Shown: piece after piece, positions 1-8,212 of the stretch
Layout of the letters: each line of letters starts with the position of its first letter
How positions within the stretch are numbered: position 1 is the stretch's first letter
Origin: Paenibacillus sp. BK033
Lineage (GTDB): Bacteria; Bacillota; Bacilli; Paenibacillales; Paenibacillaceae
Assembly: GCF_004345425.1 (NCBI RefSeq)
Contig: NZ_SLVP01000004.1
Span: 62,001 to 126,000 of the forward strand
Length of the DNA stretch: 64,000 bases
Direction of reading: 5' to 3'
Made by a program: the position numbers and the translations under genes
Notes under the pieces: model-generated
Seen by the model: only the letters and a program-made list of their open reading frames with translations
Database searches by the model: none
What the model was told of the DNA's origin: nothing

Positions 1-1001
1 TGCCGACTTACAAAGACTCGTCTTTAACCCAATACTGGGTGTTTGACGACAAGTACGTGCAGAAATACGGCATCGACACGGCCAGCATCAAGACGTTGAA
101 AGACCTCGACAAGCCGTTCCGCGATATGAAGGCAGGCGAAGGCAAAAGCTTCTACCCGCTGTCGCTCACCCAAGGCGACGGATTTAACGGATTCTTCAAC
201 GGCTACGACGATATGACGCTTGGTCTGCCGCCGATCGGGGTGAAAGTCGACGACGCATCCCGCAAGGTCGTCTCCGTGCTGGAGCAGCCGGACATCATGG
301 ATGGGCTCAAGCAGCTGCACCAATGGTACCAAGACGGCATCATTAATCCGGACGCACCGACGAAAACGGAAGCGGACAAAGGCCGTCCATTCTTCGCGGC
401 GCAGGCATTCCCGGGCGCGGAAGCGAGCTGGCAGATTACGGAGGGTGTCGAGAAGTACGACATGTTCCAGATCTTTGGCCCGATTTATACGACAAGTACG
501 ATCCAAGGCTCCTTAAACGCTATCTCGGCGAACTCGAAATATAAGAAAGAGGCGTTGAAATATTTGCAGCTGGTCAATACGGATCCGAAGCTGCGCAATA
601 TGCTGGCCTTCGGCGAGCTGGGCGTCGATTACGACAACGTGGATGGGGAGAAAGTAATTGAGCGCAAGTCCGATACATGGCCGCTTGCCGCTTATACGCA
701 AGGGACGTTCTTCGACCTGGCTGTAACGAAAGGCGCTCCGGTCGATCAGTGGGATCAAGTTCGCAAGCTGAACGATCAGGCGACCTCCTCCACCAACTTG
801 GGCTTTGCGCTGGATATCGGCAAGCTGAGCACCGAAGTGGCCAATACGAAAGCGGTATGGGACAAATACCGGTATGAGCTGCTGACTGGCGCTTCCGATC
901 CGGAGAAGATGGTGCCGAAGATCGTTTCGGAATTGAAGGCCGCTGGCATGGATACGATTATGAAGGCCGCCCAAGAGCAAGTCGACGCGTATTTCAAATA
1001 A
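1..1001 (+). CDS. Sugar ABC importer solute-binding lipoprotein, C-terminal part (5' end outside window)
   Basis: The reading frame is already open at base 3 and ends with TAA at 999-1001, so about 332 residues of the C-terminal part are visible and the signal peptide lies upstream. The last 300 residues run parallel to the complete lipoprotein at 3649-5193: both carry a TDP-x-(L/V)RN-(M/L) stretch, a late TLGF or NLGF motif and a helical end of the form Q-x-D-A-(Y/W). This arrangement is that of family 1 extracellular binding proteins with the DUF3502 C-terminal domain (LplA-like). The inferred role is capture of an oligosaccharide outside the membrane for an ABC permease pair that would lie upstream, outside the window. 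The substrate cannot be told. Confidence 0.88.
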   Translation, partial: PTYKDSSLTQYWVFDDKYVQKYGIDTASIKTLKDLDKPFRDMKAGEGKSFYPLSLTQGDGFNGFFNGYDDMTLGLPPIGVKVDDASRKVVSVLEQPDIMDGLKQLHQWYQDGIINPDAPTKTEADKGRPFFAAQAFPGAEASWQITEGVEKYDMFQIFGPIYTTSTIQGSLNAISANSKYKKEALKYLQLVNTDPKLRNMLAFGELGVDYDNVDGEKVIERKSDTWPLAAYTQGTFFDLAVTKGAPVDQWDQVRKLNDQATSSTNLGFALDIGKLSTEVANTKAVWDKYRYELLTGASDPEKMVPKIVSELKAAGMDTIMKAAQEQVDAYFK

Positions 1002-1025
1002 GTCTTGCCTGTCATCAACATCCGG

Positions 1026-1057
1026 AAAACCCGAACGGAGATCGCCGTTCGGGTTTT
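1026..1057 (+). terminator. Rho-independent terminator after solute-binding protein gene
   Basis: The arms at 1027-1038 and 1045-1056 are complementary (AACCCGAACGG against CCGTTCGGGTT) around a 6-base loop, and the right arm ends in a short T run. It closes the upstream ABC operon, so the kinase gene that follows probably has its own promoter. Confidence 0.8.
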
Positions 1058-1150
1058 CTGGCACAAAATTTAGGATTGCTTTTCCCGATAACAACGTTAT
1101 ATGTTGGAGCAGTGGGGTGCGACAATAGCCTATTGCAAAGGAGACGCCGC

Positions 1151-2911
1151 ATGCGTTCATTCATGCAAATCAAGATTTATCGCGGCAAGTTCATTGCATA
1201 TGCGGTATTTGTGGTGTTCATCGGCCTGACGCTCGGCGTACTCACCTGCGCGGTACTGCTGGACCAATGGGTGGGAAATTCCAGGAACGAGGCCGCCGGA
1301 GCGTTCTCTCGGGTGGAAAACAGCCTTCAGTACGATGCCGACCGTATCGAAGCGTTCATGCAGCGAGTGTATTCCAACAGCGGATTGGTTTCCGACATTC
1401 GCAGTTTCTTGGGAAACAACGCGGAAGGCTATCTGACGAGCAGATTGCAGGGCAGTCAATATAACCGGCCGCTCGTCTCTTTTCCCGACGATATGAAATC
1501 CTTCCTGAGCAACGGAGGGAAGGGAGACATCACGCAGATCAGCCTGCATACCGAACAAGAGGGCAACGTGGTAAGCTTTGACGATAACGGCAATACGAGT
1601 TATCTGTTCCGTCTGCCCAATTCGGATGAAACGTTCCGCGAGACGATCCGGAAAGGATTCGTCTATCACAAAAAACTTTCGGATCCGAACCAAATCTCCC
1701 GCCAGCTGGGCGAATTCCGATTCCTGGTCAGCAGCGACAGGATTTTTAAAACGGTGCAAATTGACCATCTAAATGAAGCTGCTGCAGTCAGCGATTCCGG
1801 AGACGTGTACCTGATCGCCGGCAACGGCGGCGGCTCGGAGGAGCTGATTCGCCGGATCGTGGCGGATGGACGCACGCATGGCTTTCTGCCGACGGGGTTA
1901 CTGAACCGTACGTATTTCGTGACATTCCATTCCAACGAGTTCGATTACCGGTTCGTCAGCACCGTGGATTTAGCCACGCTGATTCGTCAGAAAGCGAATG
2001 TGCTGCTCATCGTGTTTCTCATCGTACTCGCCGCGATGATCTGCGTCCTGCTGCTCATCGTTTACAATCTGCGCGAGGACGCGAACTTCCTGCGGCGCAT
2101 TATCGTGTCCATCGGACGCGTGAAAACGGCGGATTTTACGCCGGCTAACCCGGCCCGCTACCGAAGGAACGAATACGGCATGATCGCCAGGGAATTGGAC
2201 GATATGATTCGTCAGCTCGACCGGCATATCCGCACCAATTATCTGCTAAAGCTCAAGCAGCAAGAGACTGAAATGAAAGCGCTTCAGCATCAAATTAACC
2301 CTCACTTTCTGTACAATACGCTCGAGGTGATTCGTTCCTCCGCGCTGGTGAACAGCCCCGACCATACATCCGACGCCATTGCCACCTTGGGCGCCCTGTA
2401 CCGTGATATCGTAAAAAACGAGAATATCATTTCGCTTGGCAGCGAGCTAAACTTGCTTCAAAAATATTTGAAAATTATGGAATTCAAATATTCGGGCCGA
2501 TTTTATTATCAGTTTAATGTGGAAGAGGCGTTAATTTCCTTGCCGACCGTCAAATTTTGGCTGCAGCCGCTGGCGGAAAACTTCTTCATTCACGGCTTTC
2601 ATCCGGAGAGCGAGTTCAACCTGCTCCTTGTGAGCGGCTGGGAGGAAGAAGCATGCTTCGTGCTGGAGATCGTGGACAACGGCAATCGGATTTCCGAGGA
2701 GCGTCTGGCCGAAATCAGGAAGAGGCTCACCAGAGGCGACGACGCCCCGGCGGACAGCATTGGTCTGCGTAACGTTTATACCCGGCTGCGCTTTTTCTAT
2801 GGGAAGGGTTTCTCCATGACAATCGACAATAACGAGGAAGCCGGCGTTAAAATAACCGTAATCCTATCCAAGGAGGCGACTAACGATGTACAAGCTGCTG
2901 ATCGTAGATGA
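1151..2911 (+). CDS. YesM-like sensor histidine kinase
   Basis: The protein has 586 residues from ATG 1151, which follows AAGGAG at 1138-1143 by 7 bases; the frame is open further upstream but without a comparable ribosome site. In order it shows a membrane helix at about residues 11-36, an extracellular sensor domain, a second helix at about 285-310, a HAMP-like linker and a His_kinase domain with QINPHFLYNTLE. The phospho-accepting His is residue 385. A HATPase domain with DNGN and GLRN motifs follows. This is the standard layout of the LytS/YesM kinase family. It overlaps the regulator start by 26 bp, so the two are translated together. Inference: it senses an extracellular sugar or its loaded binding protein and controls the neighbouring lipoprotein genes. 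Confidence 0.92.
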   Translation: MRSFMQIKIYRGKFIAYAVFVVFIGLTLGVLTCAVLLDQWVGNSRNEAAGAFSRVENSLQYDADRIEAFMQRVYSNSGLVSDIRSFLGNNAEGYLTSRLQGSQYNRPLVSFPDDMKSFLSNGGKGDITQISLHTEQEGNVVSFDDNGNTSYLFRLPNSDETFRETIRKGFVYHKKLSDPNQISRQLGEFRFLVSSDRIFKTVQIDHLNEAAAVSDSGDVYLIAGNGGGSEELIRRIVADGRTHGFLPTGLLNRTYFVTFHSNEFDYRFVSTVDLATLIRQKANVLLIVFLIVLAAMICVLLLIVYNLREDANFLRRIIVSIGRVKTADFTPANPARYRRNEYGMIARELDDMIRQLDRHIRTNYLLKLKQQETEMKALQHQINPHFLYNTLEVIRSSALVNSPDHTSDAIATLGALYRDIVKNENIISLGSELNLLQKYLKIMEFKYSGRFYYQFNVEEALISLPTVKFWLQPLAENFFIHGFHPESEFNLLLVSGWEEEACFVLEIVDNGNRISEERLAEIRKRLTRGDDAPADSIGLRNVYTRLRFFYGKGFSMTIDNNEEAGVKITVILSKEATNDVQAADRR

Positions 2912-3641
2912 CGAGCCGCAGATTTTGGAGGGAATGAAGCGAACGCTGGATTGGGAGAAATACGGCTTTGGCCGTATCGAAACGAGTGAGACGTATGAGG
3001 GCGCGATTTCGAAGGCGGTGGAGATATTGCCGGATTTGGCGATCTTCGACGTATGCATCGGCAAGCAGCGCGGTTACGATGCCATTCATAGGCTAAACGA
3101 GCTGCGTCTTCCTTCGAAATATATTATTATGAGCGGCTATGGCGAGTTCCAGTATGCGCTGGAGGCGATTCGCTGCGGAGCCAAGGACTACCTGCTTAAA
3201 CCCGTCGATCGTTCGAAGCTGCAGCAGCTGGTCGAGAAGATTATCGTAGAGGATCTGAACGGTAAGCTGGCGGATAGCAATGATCTGGATCTGGACCCGG
3301 TACTCGGCGTACGCTATGACAGCCTGTCCAAGCTGACCAATCGCATTCTGCTCATCGTAAAGGCGGAGTATGCCCAGAACCTCAGCTTGAAGTCGGTTGC
3401 GGAACGTTTCCGCATGAACGGAACGTACCTCGGGCAGCTATTCCTCAAGGAGACGAAAAAGAAGTTTTCGGAATATTTAATGGCCTACCGGATGCTTCGC
3501 GCCAAGGAGCGCATACAGTCCACGGACGAGAAGATCATCAGCATCGCGTTATCCGTCGGATATCCCAATCTGAACTATTTCTATTCTCATTTCCATGCTT
3601 ACTTCGGCAAGTCACCCTCGGATTTGCGGAGAAAGGAATAA
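2886..3641 (+). CDS. YesN-like response regulator with AraC-type DNA-binding domain, short form
   Basis: The protein has 251 residues. A receiver domain spans about 1-120: acidic pocket Asp8-Asp9, phospho-acceptor Asp55 in LAIFDV, and Lys105 in LLKP. After a linker of only about 25 residues comes a double helix-turn-helix of AraC type at about 148-251, with the typical late segment ISIALSVGYPNLNYF. YesN-type regulators are usually well over 350 residues because of a middle region, so this is a compact version. AAGGAGGCG just ahead of ATG 2886 gives a good ribosome site inside the kinase gene. It is the partner of that kinase and probably activates the sugar-binding protein genes on either side. 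Confidence 0.92.
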   Translation: MYKLLIVDDEPQILEGMKRTLDWEKYGFGRIETSETYEGAISKAVEILPDLAIFDVCIGKQRGYDAIHRLNELRLPSKYIIMSGYGEFQYALEAIRCGAKDYLLKPVDRSKLQQLVEKIIVEDLNGKLADSNDLDLDPVLGVRYDSLSKLTNRILLIVKAEYAQNLSLKSVAERFRMNGTYLGQLFLKETKKKFSEYLMAYRMLRAKERIQSTDEKIISIALSVGYPNLNYFYSHFHAYFGKSPSDLRRKE

Positions 3642-3648
3642 CGATGCC

Positions 3649-5193
3649 ATGAGGGATCAACGGAATCTGAATCGTCTCGCTGCATCCTTCGTGCTCGTCA
3701 TGATGCTGACGCTGCCTTTATCCGGCTGTTTCTCTGCATCCGGCAATGACGAGAAAGCCGCATCGACGGGTAATACGGTGAATTTGATCTATTACACGAT
3801 CGGGGATCCAGACAAGGACCTGAAGATGGTCAACGACAAGATCAACGAGGTCCTGGCCAAGAAAATCGGCGTTACCATTACGTATATCAAAGTGGGCTGG
3901 CAAGAGTACGAAGACCGTCTGAACACCCTCGTGTCGGCGGGAACACCCTTTGACATCGCTTTTGCGCCGGAGTACGCAACCTACGCGCAGCGCGGCGCAT
4001 GGCTGAGGCTGAACGACTACCTGTCGAAAGCGGGGAAGGAAATGTATGACGCAATCGACCCCATTTTCTGGCGAGGCGTACGGATGGATGACGGCGGCAT
4101 CTACGGCGTTCCGACCAATAAAGAATTAGCCGTTCGCGACCAGTGGATGTACCCGGATGCGCTGGTGAAGAAGTACCGTATCGACATCTCGAAGTACACA
4201 ACGCTTGCTTCACTCGAACCGCTGCTGCGGATGATCAAGGAGAAGGAGCCGGCTTATCTGCCGATGGAGCTCGATAAGGAATCTCAAAACTTCTTCGCCT
4301 TGGACGGCTATGAATACGTATCGGATAAAACGCTGCCGCTCATGAGGAATGTCCTGGATCCCGATTCCCCGGTCGTGAATATTTTCGAGACCGACGAAGC
4401 CCGGAAAGTGCTTGACCTTCTTCGGCGCTACTATGTGGAGGGCTATATCAATGAGGACGCAGCCATGCGGGAAACCGAAGGGCTGAAGCGGGGCGCGCTG
4501 GTGTTCTGGAAAGCTGCGGGTGGGGGCCCGCTGGCGGAAAATAGCTGGAGCAAGGATCGCGGTTACAAGCTGGCAGCTTACCCTGTAACCCCTGCGATCA
4601 TCACGACGGAATCCATTCGAGGGGGGATTATGGCCGTCAGCGCGGAAACGAAGCATCCCGTCGAGGCCGTAAAGTTTCTCAATCTGCTGAACACGGATCC
4701 CGAGGTGCGCAATCTGTTCAATTTCGGAATCGAGGGCGTGCACTACAGCCTGGATCATAACGGCCAGGTGGTGCCTATTCCGTCCAAGGATAAAAACGGC
4801 AATCCGATCCCGGACGCGATGCCGAGCTATGGAGGCGTGCAGTACACCCAGGGCAATTGGTTTATCCTGAAGACCATGGGTGGAGAATACCCGGATCCCT
4901 TGGACAAATGGAATCAATTCCGCGCCAGCAACAAAGAGGCGGTTGTATCGAGTACGCTGGGCTTTACCCCGGACTTGTCCCGGATGCCCATTCAGATGCA
5001 GAACATCCAGATGGTGTGGGAGAAATACTTCCCCAGCCTAATGACGGGCAGCGTGGACGTGGATTCGGTGCTGCCGAAGTTTAATGAGGAGCTTCGGCAG
5101 GCGGGCATTGACGAGGTGCGGTCCGAGGTGCAAAAGCAGCTTGACGCCTGGCGAGCCGCTCATTCGAAACTTGTAGGAGCTGCGGGCGGCTAA
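3649..5193 (+). CDS. Extracellular solute-binding lipoprotein (DUF3502-type sugar binder)
   Basis: The protein has 514 residues. ATG 3649 follows AAAGGA, only a few bases after the regulator stop, so it is probably the third gene of that operon. The N-terminus is basic, then hydrophobic, then LPLSGC, a lipobox with Cys27 as the lipidated residue. The body is a family 1 binding protein, and the C-terminal 300 residues parallel the protein at 1-1001. No permease or ATPase gene follows, so it either feeds the permeases encoded upstream of the window or serves the kinase as a sensing partner. The substrate is unknown, but the family takes up oligosaccharides. Confidence 0.92.
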   Translation: MRDQRNLNRLAASFVLVMMLTLPLSGCFSASGNDEKAASTGNTVNLIYYTIGDPDKDLKMVNDKINEVLAKKIGVTITYIKVGWQEYEDRLNTLVSAGTPFDIAFAPEYATYAQRGAWLRLNDYLSKAGKEMYDAIDPIFWRGVRMDDGGIYGVPTNKELAVRDQWMYPDALVKKYRIDISKYTTLASLEPLLRMIKEKEPAYLPMELDKESQNFFALDGYEYVSDKTLPLMRNVLDPDSPVVNIFETDEARKVLDLLRRYYVEGYINEDAAMRETEGLKRGALVFWKAAGGGPLAENSWSKDRGYKLAAYPVTPAIITTESIRGGIMAVSAETKHPVEAVKFLNLLNTDPEVRNLFNFGIEGVHYSLDHNGQVVPIPSKDKNGNPIPDAMPSYGGVQYTQGNWFILKTMGGEYPDPLDKWNQFRASNKEAVVSSTLGFTPDLSRMPIQMQNIQMVWEKYFPSLMTGSVDVDSVLPKFNEELRQAGIDEVRSEVQKQLDAWRAAHSKLVGAAGG

Positions 5194-5278
5194 TCGTTTT
5201 TAATACTCTCGTTCGACAATTTTCAATGAGAGAAACCTAATCTATCGTAGGACTATGGCATGATGCTCGCCAACACCT

Positions 5279-5298
5279 GGTATGGCAAAGTAATACCA
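5279..5298. repeat. Two iteron-like 10-mers upstream of the actin-like gene
   Basis: GGTATGGCAA and AGTAATACCA lie head to tail. The second shares the 9-mer AAGTAATAC (5288-5296) with position 6990-6998 of the array downstream of the ParR-like gene. Both keep GT at positions 2-3 of the 10-mer. The sites lie in the leader of the actin-like gene, where binding by the ParR-like protein could give autoregulation (inference). Confidence 0.5.
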
Positions 5299-5332
5299 AG
5301 GCATGCAAACCTATTGATAGGAGGATGTAAGG

Positions 5333-6529
5333 ATGAACTATCACTTCTTTATAGGTAACGATAATGGGAATAGCGAGCATGATTTGATGATTGACGGTAG
5401 ATTAATTCAGCAGCCCAATGTGAATTGTAGAGTGGACGAACTTCCATGGCGGGAGGAGCAAGCGCCGGAGGGCTTCATTAAGAACCTGCAGGATCAGTTG
5501 GTTGTTACTATCGACTCACCGTCTGCGCAGCCGGGCATGTACTACATAGGGAAGTTTGCTCTGGAGAGCGGTGAAATTCTCGATAATATTCAGATCGGCA
5601 TCGACTCTAAGAGCGAGATGGACTTGCCTGTTGTGAACACACTGGCGCAAATCGCCGCGGTCGCGGTACAAAAAGCCTATGAAGAGGAGAAGCATATCCC
5701 GGCCCAGCTCGACATTGAGGCCGACATGGCGACGGCGCTGCCGGTTACGCAGCATACGGATGAGACCTCCGCGAAGTTCGAGAAGCGGTTCACTTCGGGG
5801 AGGCATCACGTGACGGTACACCTCGGCATTCTCCGGGTATCGGTTAACATCGTATTTCCTTTCGTGAAAGTCGTTCCGGAAGCAACGCCAGTTATTTTTA
5901 CTTTGCAAAAGGACGCTTCTGGCAATTGGCGGGAGGGCGAGATTTTTGCCGAATTTGCTGCTTCATACGGAATGGAGAAGAAATTCAATGGGAGTTTCTT
6001 CAAAGATAAAAGGATTCTCCATGTCGATATTGGCGACGGATCGACGGAGTATCCCATTACGGAGGGCAACCGGTTCTTGCGGCAATTCGTGCATGGCAGC
6101 CATCATGGAGCGGGCTATGCGATTGAAGAAGCGCTGCAGGAGTTCAACCGGTTGATCCATCTTCCGGACAGCCCTAGGCAGTTTTTCAGCGACGTGCTTA
6201 AGAACCCCAGGCATAAGTACCATGCCAGGGCGCTTAAAACACTTCGGAGACCACTGGAGAGCCAGGTTAAGCAAATTGTCCAGCATGTGAAGAAGCAGCT
6301 GACAAAAGCGCGTAACGAGATTGACTTGATCTGCGTTTACGGAGGCGGCAGTATTCTCATGCAGACCACTTTATACGCCTACTTGAAAGAGCTGTGCGAC
6401 GTGCGCGAAATCAAGCTGTTCTATATTCCGGCCGAATTCGCTGTGGAGCTCAATGCGACGGGATTGGATGCTTTTGTACGCGGCAAAATCTACGAGGCGC
6501 TGAAAAATAAAGCGGACCAGCCCGCTTAA
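5333..6529 (+). CDS. ParM/Alp-type actin-like protein
   Basis: The protein has 398 residues from ATG 5333 with AGGAGG 10 bases ahead. It shows the actin/Hsp70 ATPase signature set: a phosphate-1 type motif GNDNGN at residues 9-14, a phosphate-2 motif VDIGDGSTE at about 229-237 and an adenosine motif YGGGS at about 338-342. Length and layout fit the ParM/StbA/Alp7A family, whose filaments push plasmid copies apart when bound to a ParR-centromere complex. The next gene is a ParR-sized ribbon-helix-helix protein and a phased repeat array follows it, so this looks like a complete partition cassette. No plasmid replication gene is nearby. The cell role is unknown; it could be a relic of an integrated plasmid or a domesticated filament. 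Confidence 0.85.
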   Translation: MNYHFFIGNDNGNSEHDLMIDGRLIQQPNVNCRVDELPWREEQAPEGFIKNLQDQLVVTIDSPSAQPGMYYIGKFALESGEILDNIQIGIDSKSEMDLPVVNTLAQIAAVAVQKAYEEEKHIPAQLDIEADMATALPVTQHTDETSAKFEKRFTSGRHHVTVHLGILRVSVNIVFPFVKVVPEATPVIFTLQKDASGNWREGEIFAEFAASYGMEKKFNGSFFKDKRILHVDIGDGSTEYPITEGNRFLRQFVHGSHHGAGYAIEEALQEFNRLIHLPDSPRQFFSDVLKNPRHKYHARALKTLRRPLESQVKQIVQHVKKQLTKARNEIDLICVYGGGSILMQTTLYAYLKELCDVREIKLFYIPAEFAVELNATGLDAFVRGKIYEALKNKADQPA

Positions 6530-6546
6530 TCTAACGGAGCAAGCAG

Positions 6547-6903
6547 GTGAAGGCGATGAAGAAGACCAAGCTGGCGGGCGATAACATTAGCCTGAAGACG
6601 AGGAAGAATGAGGATCCGCTTGTCATGGCATGGCTGAACATGCAGTCGAACCTGATGGATTCTCTTCGTTATCTCGTGGAGAACGAAATCATGCAGCATG
6701 GCGTCCGGAATTTGCAGATGTTTATCCCGATGGAGCGGGCTGGCATTTACGGACATGGCTCGTCAATTTCTCAACAAATGGCTGCAGCTGTAGAGGCAGC
6801 AGCCGAGGATCCAGCAGAAGCAGCAAAGGTTGCCATCTACGAAGATGAACAATCCATTATTCAAGAGGAAATTGACGATGAGGATATTGAAGCATGGAGC
6901 TAG
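6547..6903 (+). CDS. Putative ParR-like adaptor (ribbon-helix-helix, acidic tail)
   Basis: The protein has 118 residues if GTG 6547 is used (GGAG 7 bases upstream); ATG 6556 is the alternative and would give 115. Residues about 11-55 read as a ribbon-helix-helix: a short beta strand ISLKTR, then two amphipathic helices with the pattern VMAWLNMQSN and SLRYLVENEI. The second half is alanine-rich and the last 25 residues are strongly acidic (EEIDDEDIEAW). ParR proteins of type II partition systems have this size, an N-terminal RHH that binds centromere repeats and a C-terminal tail that binds ParM. The gene lies 17 bp behind the actin-like gene and directly before the repeat array. The assignment rests on layout and pattern, not on a recognised sequence match. 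Confidence 0.62.
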   Translation: MKAMKKTKLAGDNISLKTRKNEDPLVMAWLNMQSNLMDSLRYLVENEIMQHGVRNLQMFIPMERAGIYGHGSSISQQMAAAVEAAAEDPAEAAKVAIYEDEQSIIQEEIDDEDIEAWS

Positions 6904-6920
6904 TAGGAAGCGGTGGATGC

Positions 6921-7000
6921 GGTCTCACTTTGTGCGACAAGGTCATACGAAGTGAGACCAGGTAACACTCGGTAATACTAAGTAATATCAAGTAATACGC
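6921..7000. repeat. Eight phased 10-bp repeats, candidate parC-like centromere
   Basis: From 6921 each successive 10-mer fits NGTNNNAYNN without a gap: GGTCTCACTT, TGTGCGACAA, GGTCATACGA, AGTGAGACCA, GGTAACACTC, GGTAATACTA, AGTAATATCA, AGTAATACGC. GT at positions 2-3 and A at position 7 are kept in all eight, and position 8 is C in seven. A 10-bp period places every unit on the same face of the helix, as in ParR-bound centromeres. The first and fourth units also form a perfect inverted repeat (GGTCTCACTT at 6921-6930 with AAGTGAGACC at 6950-6959). Known parC sites are direct repeats of about 10-12 bp; that this one is a centromere is inference. Confidence 0.65.
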
Positions 7001-7053
7001 AGGATGACAAAGGTGTGCGCGGCATGGAAATGATAGAAAAGAGGGATGCAGGT

Positions 7054-7860
7054 ATGTTGGAAATCATAATCATGACCTTTAATCTGCGCTATCCGGAAAT
7101 CAATGACGGGTCTAATTATTGGCCGGAACGGATCGACCGAGCAACCGCCGTTATCAAAAATCATCATCCTATGCTTATCGGCACTCAAGAAGGCTACCAC
7201 TCGATGCTCGAAGATTTGGAGACCCGTTTAAAGGAATACGATTGGGTCGGTCAAGGTCGGTTCGGCGAACATGAGAACGAGCACAATGCCATTTTTTATA
7301 ACCGCGACGAGCTAATTGTTGAGGACAACGGACAGTTTTGGCTGTCGGAGACATCAGATTTGGAAGCTTCCGTTAGTTGGGGGAGCGCGTTTCCGCGGAT
7401 CTGTACGTGGGCTCGGTTCCTTCATCGAAAATCCGGCCAATCGTTCTATCTTTACAATACCCATTTAGACCACCATAGCCAGGAAGCGAAAGACCGCGGA
7501 ATCCAGGTAATAGGAAAATACATAGCCAAGCAGCGCGTTTTGAATGGACTTCCGGCTTTGCTCACAGGGGATTTCAACTCGTTTCCGGGTGAATTCCCGA
7601 TACGCTTTTTGCGCGGCGAGATCGAGATGGATGGCAAGACAAGCGATTTGACGGACGCTTACTCCCGGATCAAAGGAAAGCCCGGTCTAACGGCCCATGA
7701 CTTCAAAGGCGGGGATGACGGAGAACCGATCGATTATATTTTTGCTACTGCCGAATTCGAATTCTTGTCGGTGCAGGTTGAGCGCTGCCAAGTAAACGGA
7801 GGATATCCGTCAGACCACTATCCGGTTGTGGCAAAAACCAGACTCCTGTCAGGCTTATAA
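7054..7860 (+). CDS. Endonuclease/exonuclease/phosphatase-family metal hydrolase
   Basis: The protein has 268 residues from ATG 7054, which follows GAGGG by 8 bases; the frame is open from 7015 but with weaker ribosome sites. The motif order is that of the EEP superfamily: MTFNLRY (Asn), GTQEGYH (metal-binding Glu), YNTHLDHH, TGDFNSFPG (Asp and Asn), DYIF and SDHYPV (catalytic His). No signal peptide is visible, so it acts in the cytoplasm. EEP members cleave phosphodiester or phosphomonoester bonds in nucleic acids, lipids or sugars, and the substrate cannot be told here. It lies just downstream of the repeat array, so its promoter would sit within or next to that array. Confidence 0.85.
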   Translation: MLEIIIMTFNLRYPEINDGSNYWPERIDRATAVIKNHHPMLIGTQEGYHSMLEDLETRLKEYDWVGQGRFGEHENEHNAIFYNRDELIVEDNGQFWLSETSDLEASVSWGSAFPRICTWARFLHRKSGQSFYLYNTHLDHHSQEAKDRGIQVIGKYIAKQRVLNGLPALLTGDFNSFPGEFPIRFLRGEIEMDGKTSDLTDAYSRIKGKPGLTAHDFKGGDDGEPIDYIFATAEFEFLSVQVERCQVNGGYPSDHYPVVAKTRLLSGL

Positions 7861-7906
7861 CTTTTTAATGAATAGATCGCGATGCATAGAAATGATATTT
7901 AAGTTG

Positions 7907-7935
7907 GGGCCATCCGCAGAGGATGGCCCTTAAAC
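7907..7935 (+). terminator. Hairpin terminator after the EEP-family gene
   Basis: GGGCCATCC (7907-7915) pairs with GGATGGCCC (7921-7929), followed by a weak TTAAACTT tail. The same core is used in the terminator at 9727-9758 and, in part, at 20095-20128. Confidence 0.6.
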
Positions 7936-8212
7936 TTGCTGTTATTTCGGAAATGTATATTTTTAGTGGTTGCCAAATTTAAGGCGATTATGGATAATAA
8001 GCGATATCTTTGTTTATTTAATAAACAAACAAAGGGGAGAGGCATAACATCGGCAGGGCGAGTATAACGAAGCAAAGGACGGGTATTTTATATTAGAAAT
8101 TGTTTTTTTTTATTCTATTTACCTGAACTTTAAATGAATTCTCGAAAATGTAAGGGCTTTTATTAAGTCTCGTAGACTAATGTTTAATGGAGAAAGTAAA
8201 GGAGCATTCATC
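7936..8212. other. AT-rich leader of the sugar symporter gene
   Basis: No reading frame is supported here. The stretch is clearly richer in A and T than its neighbours, with long T runs near 8103-8111. It holds the 21-bp palindrome at 8009-8029 and ends with GGAG at 8201-8204, the ribosome site of the symporter. The promoter cannot be placed with confidence. Confidence 0.6.
8009..8029. promoter_or_regulatory. Perfect 21-bp palindrome, XylR/ROK-type operator candidate
   Basis: TTTGTTTATT (8009-8018), a central T, then AATAAACAAA (8020-8029) are perfect reverse complements. Firmicutes xylose repressors of the ROK family bind operators built on TTTGTTT and AAACAAA half-sites, and GPH symporters are common targets. 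No ROK gene is in the window, so the repressor would be encoded elsewhere. That xylose or a xyloside is the inducer is inference. Confidence 0.55.

Noticed and set aside
5279..7000. Mobile plasmid or integrative element border
   Set aside because: No integrase, replication protein, transposase, tRNA or attachment-site repeat was seen around the ParM-like genes.
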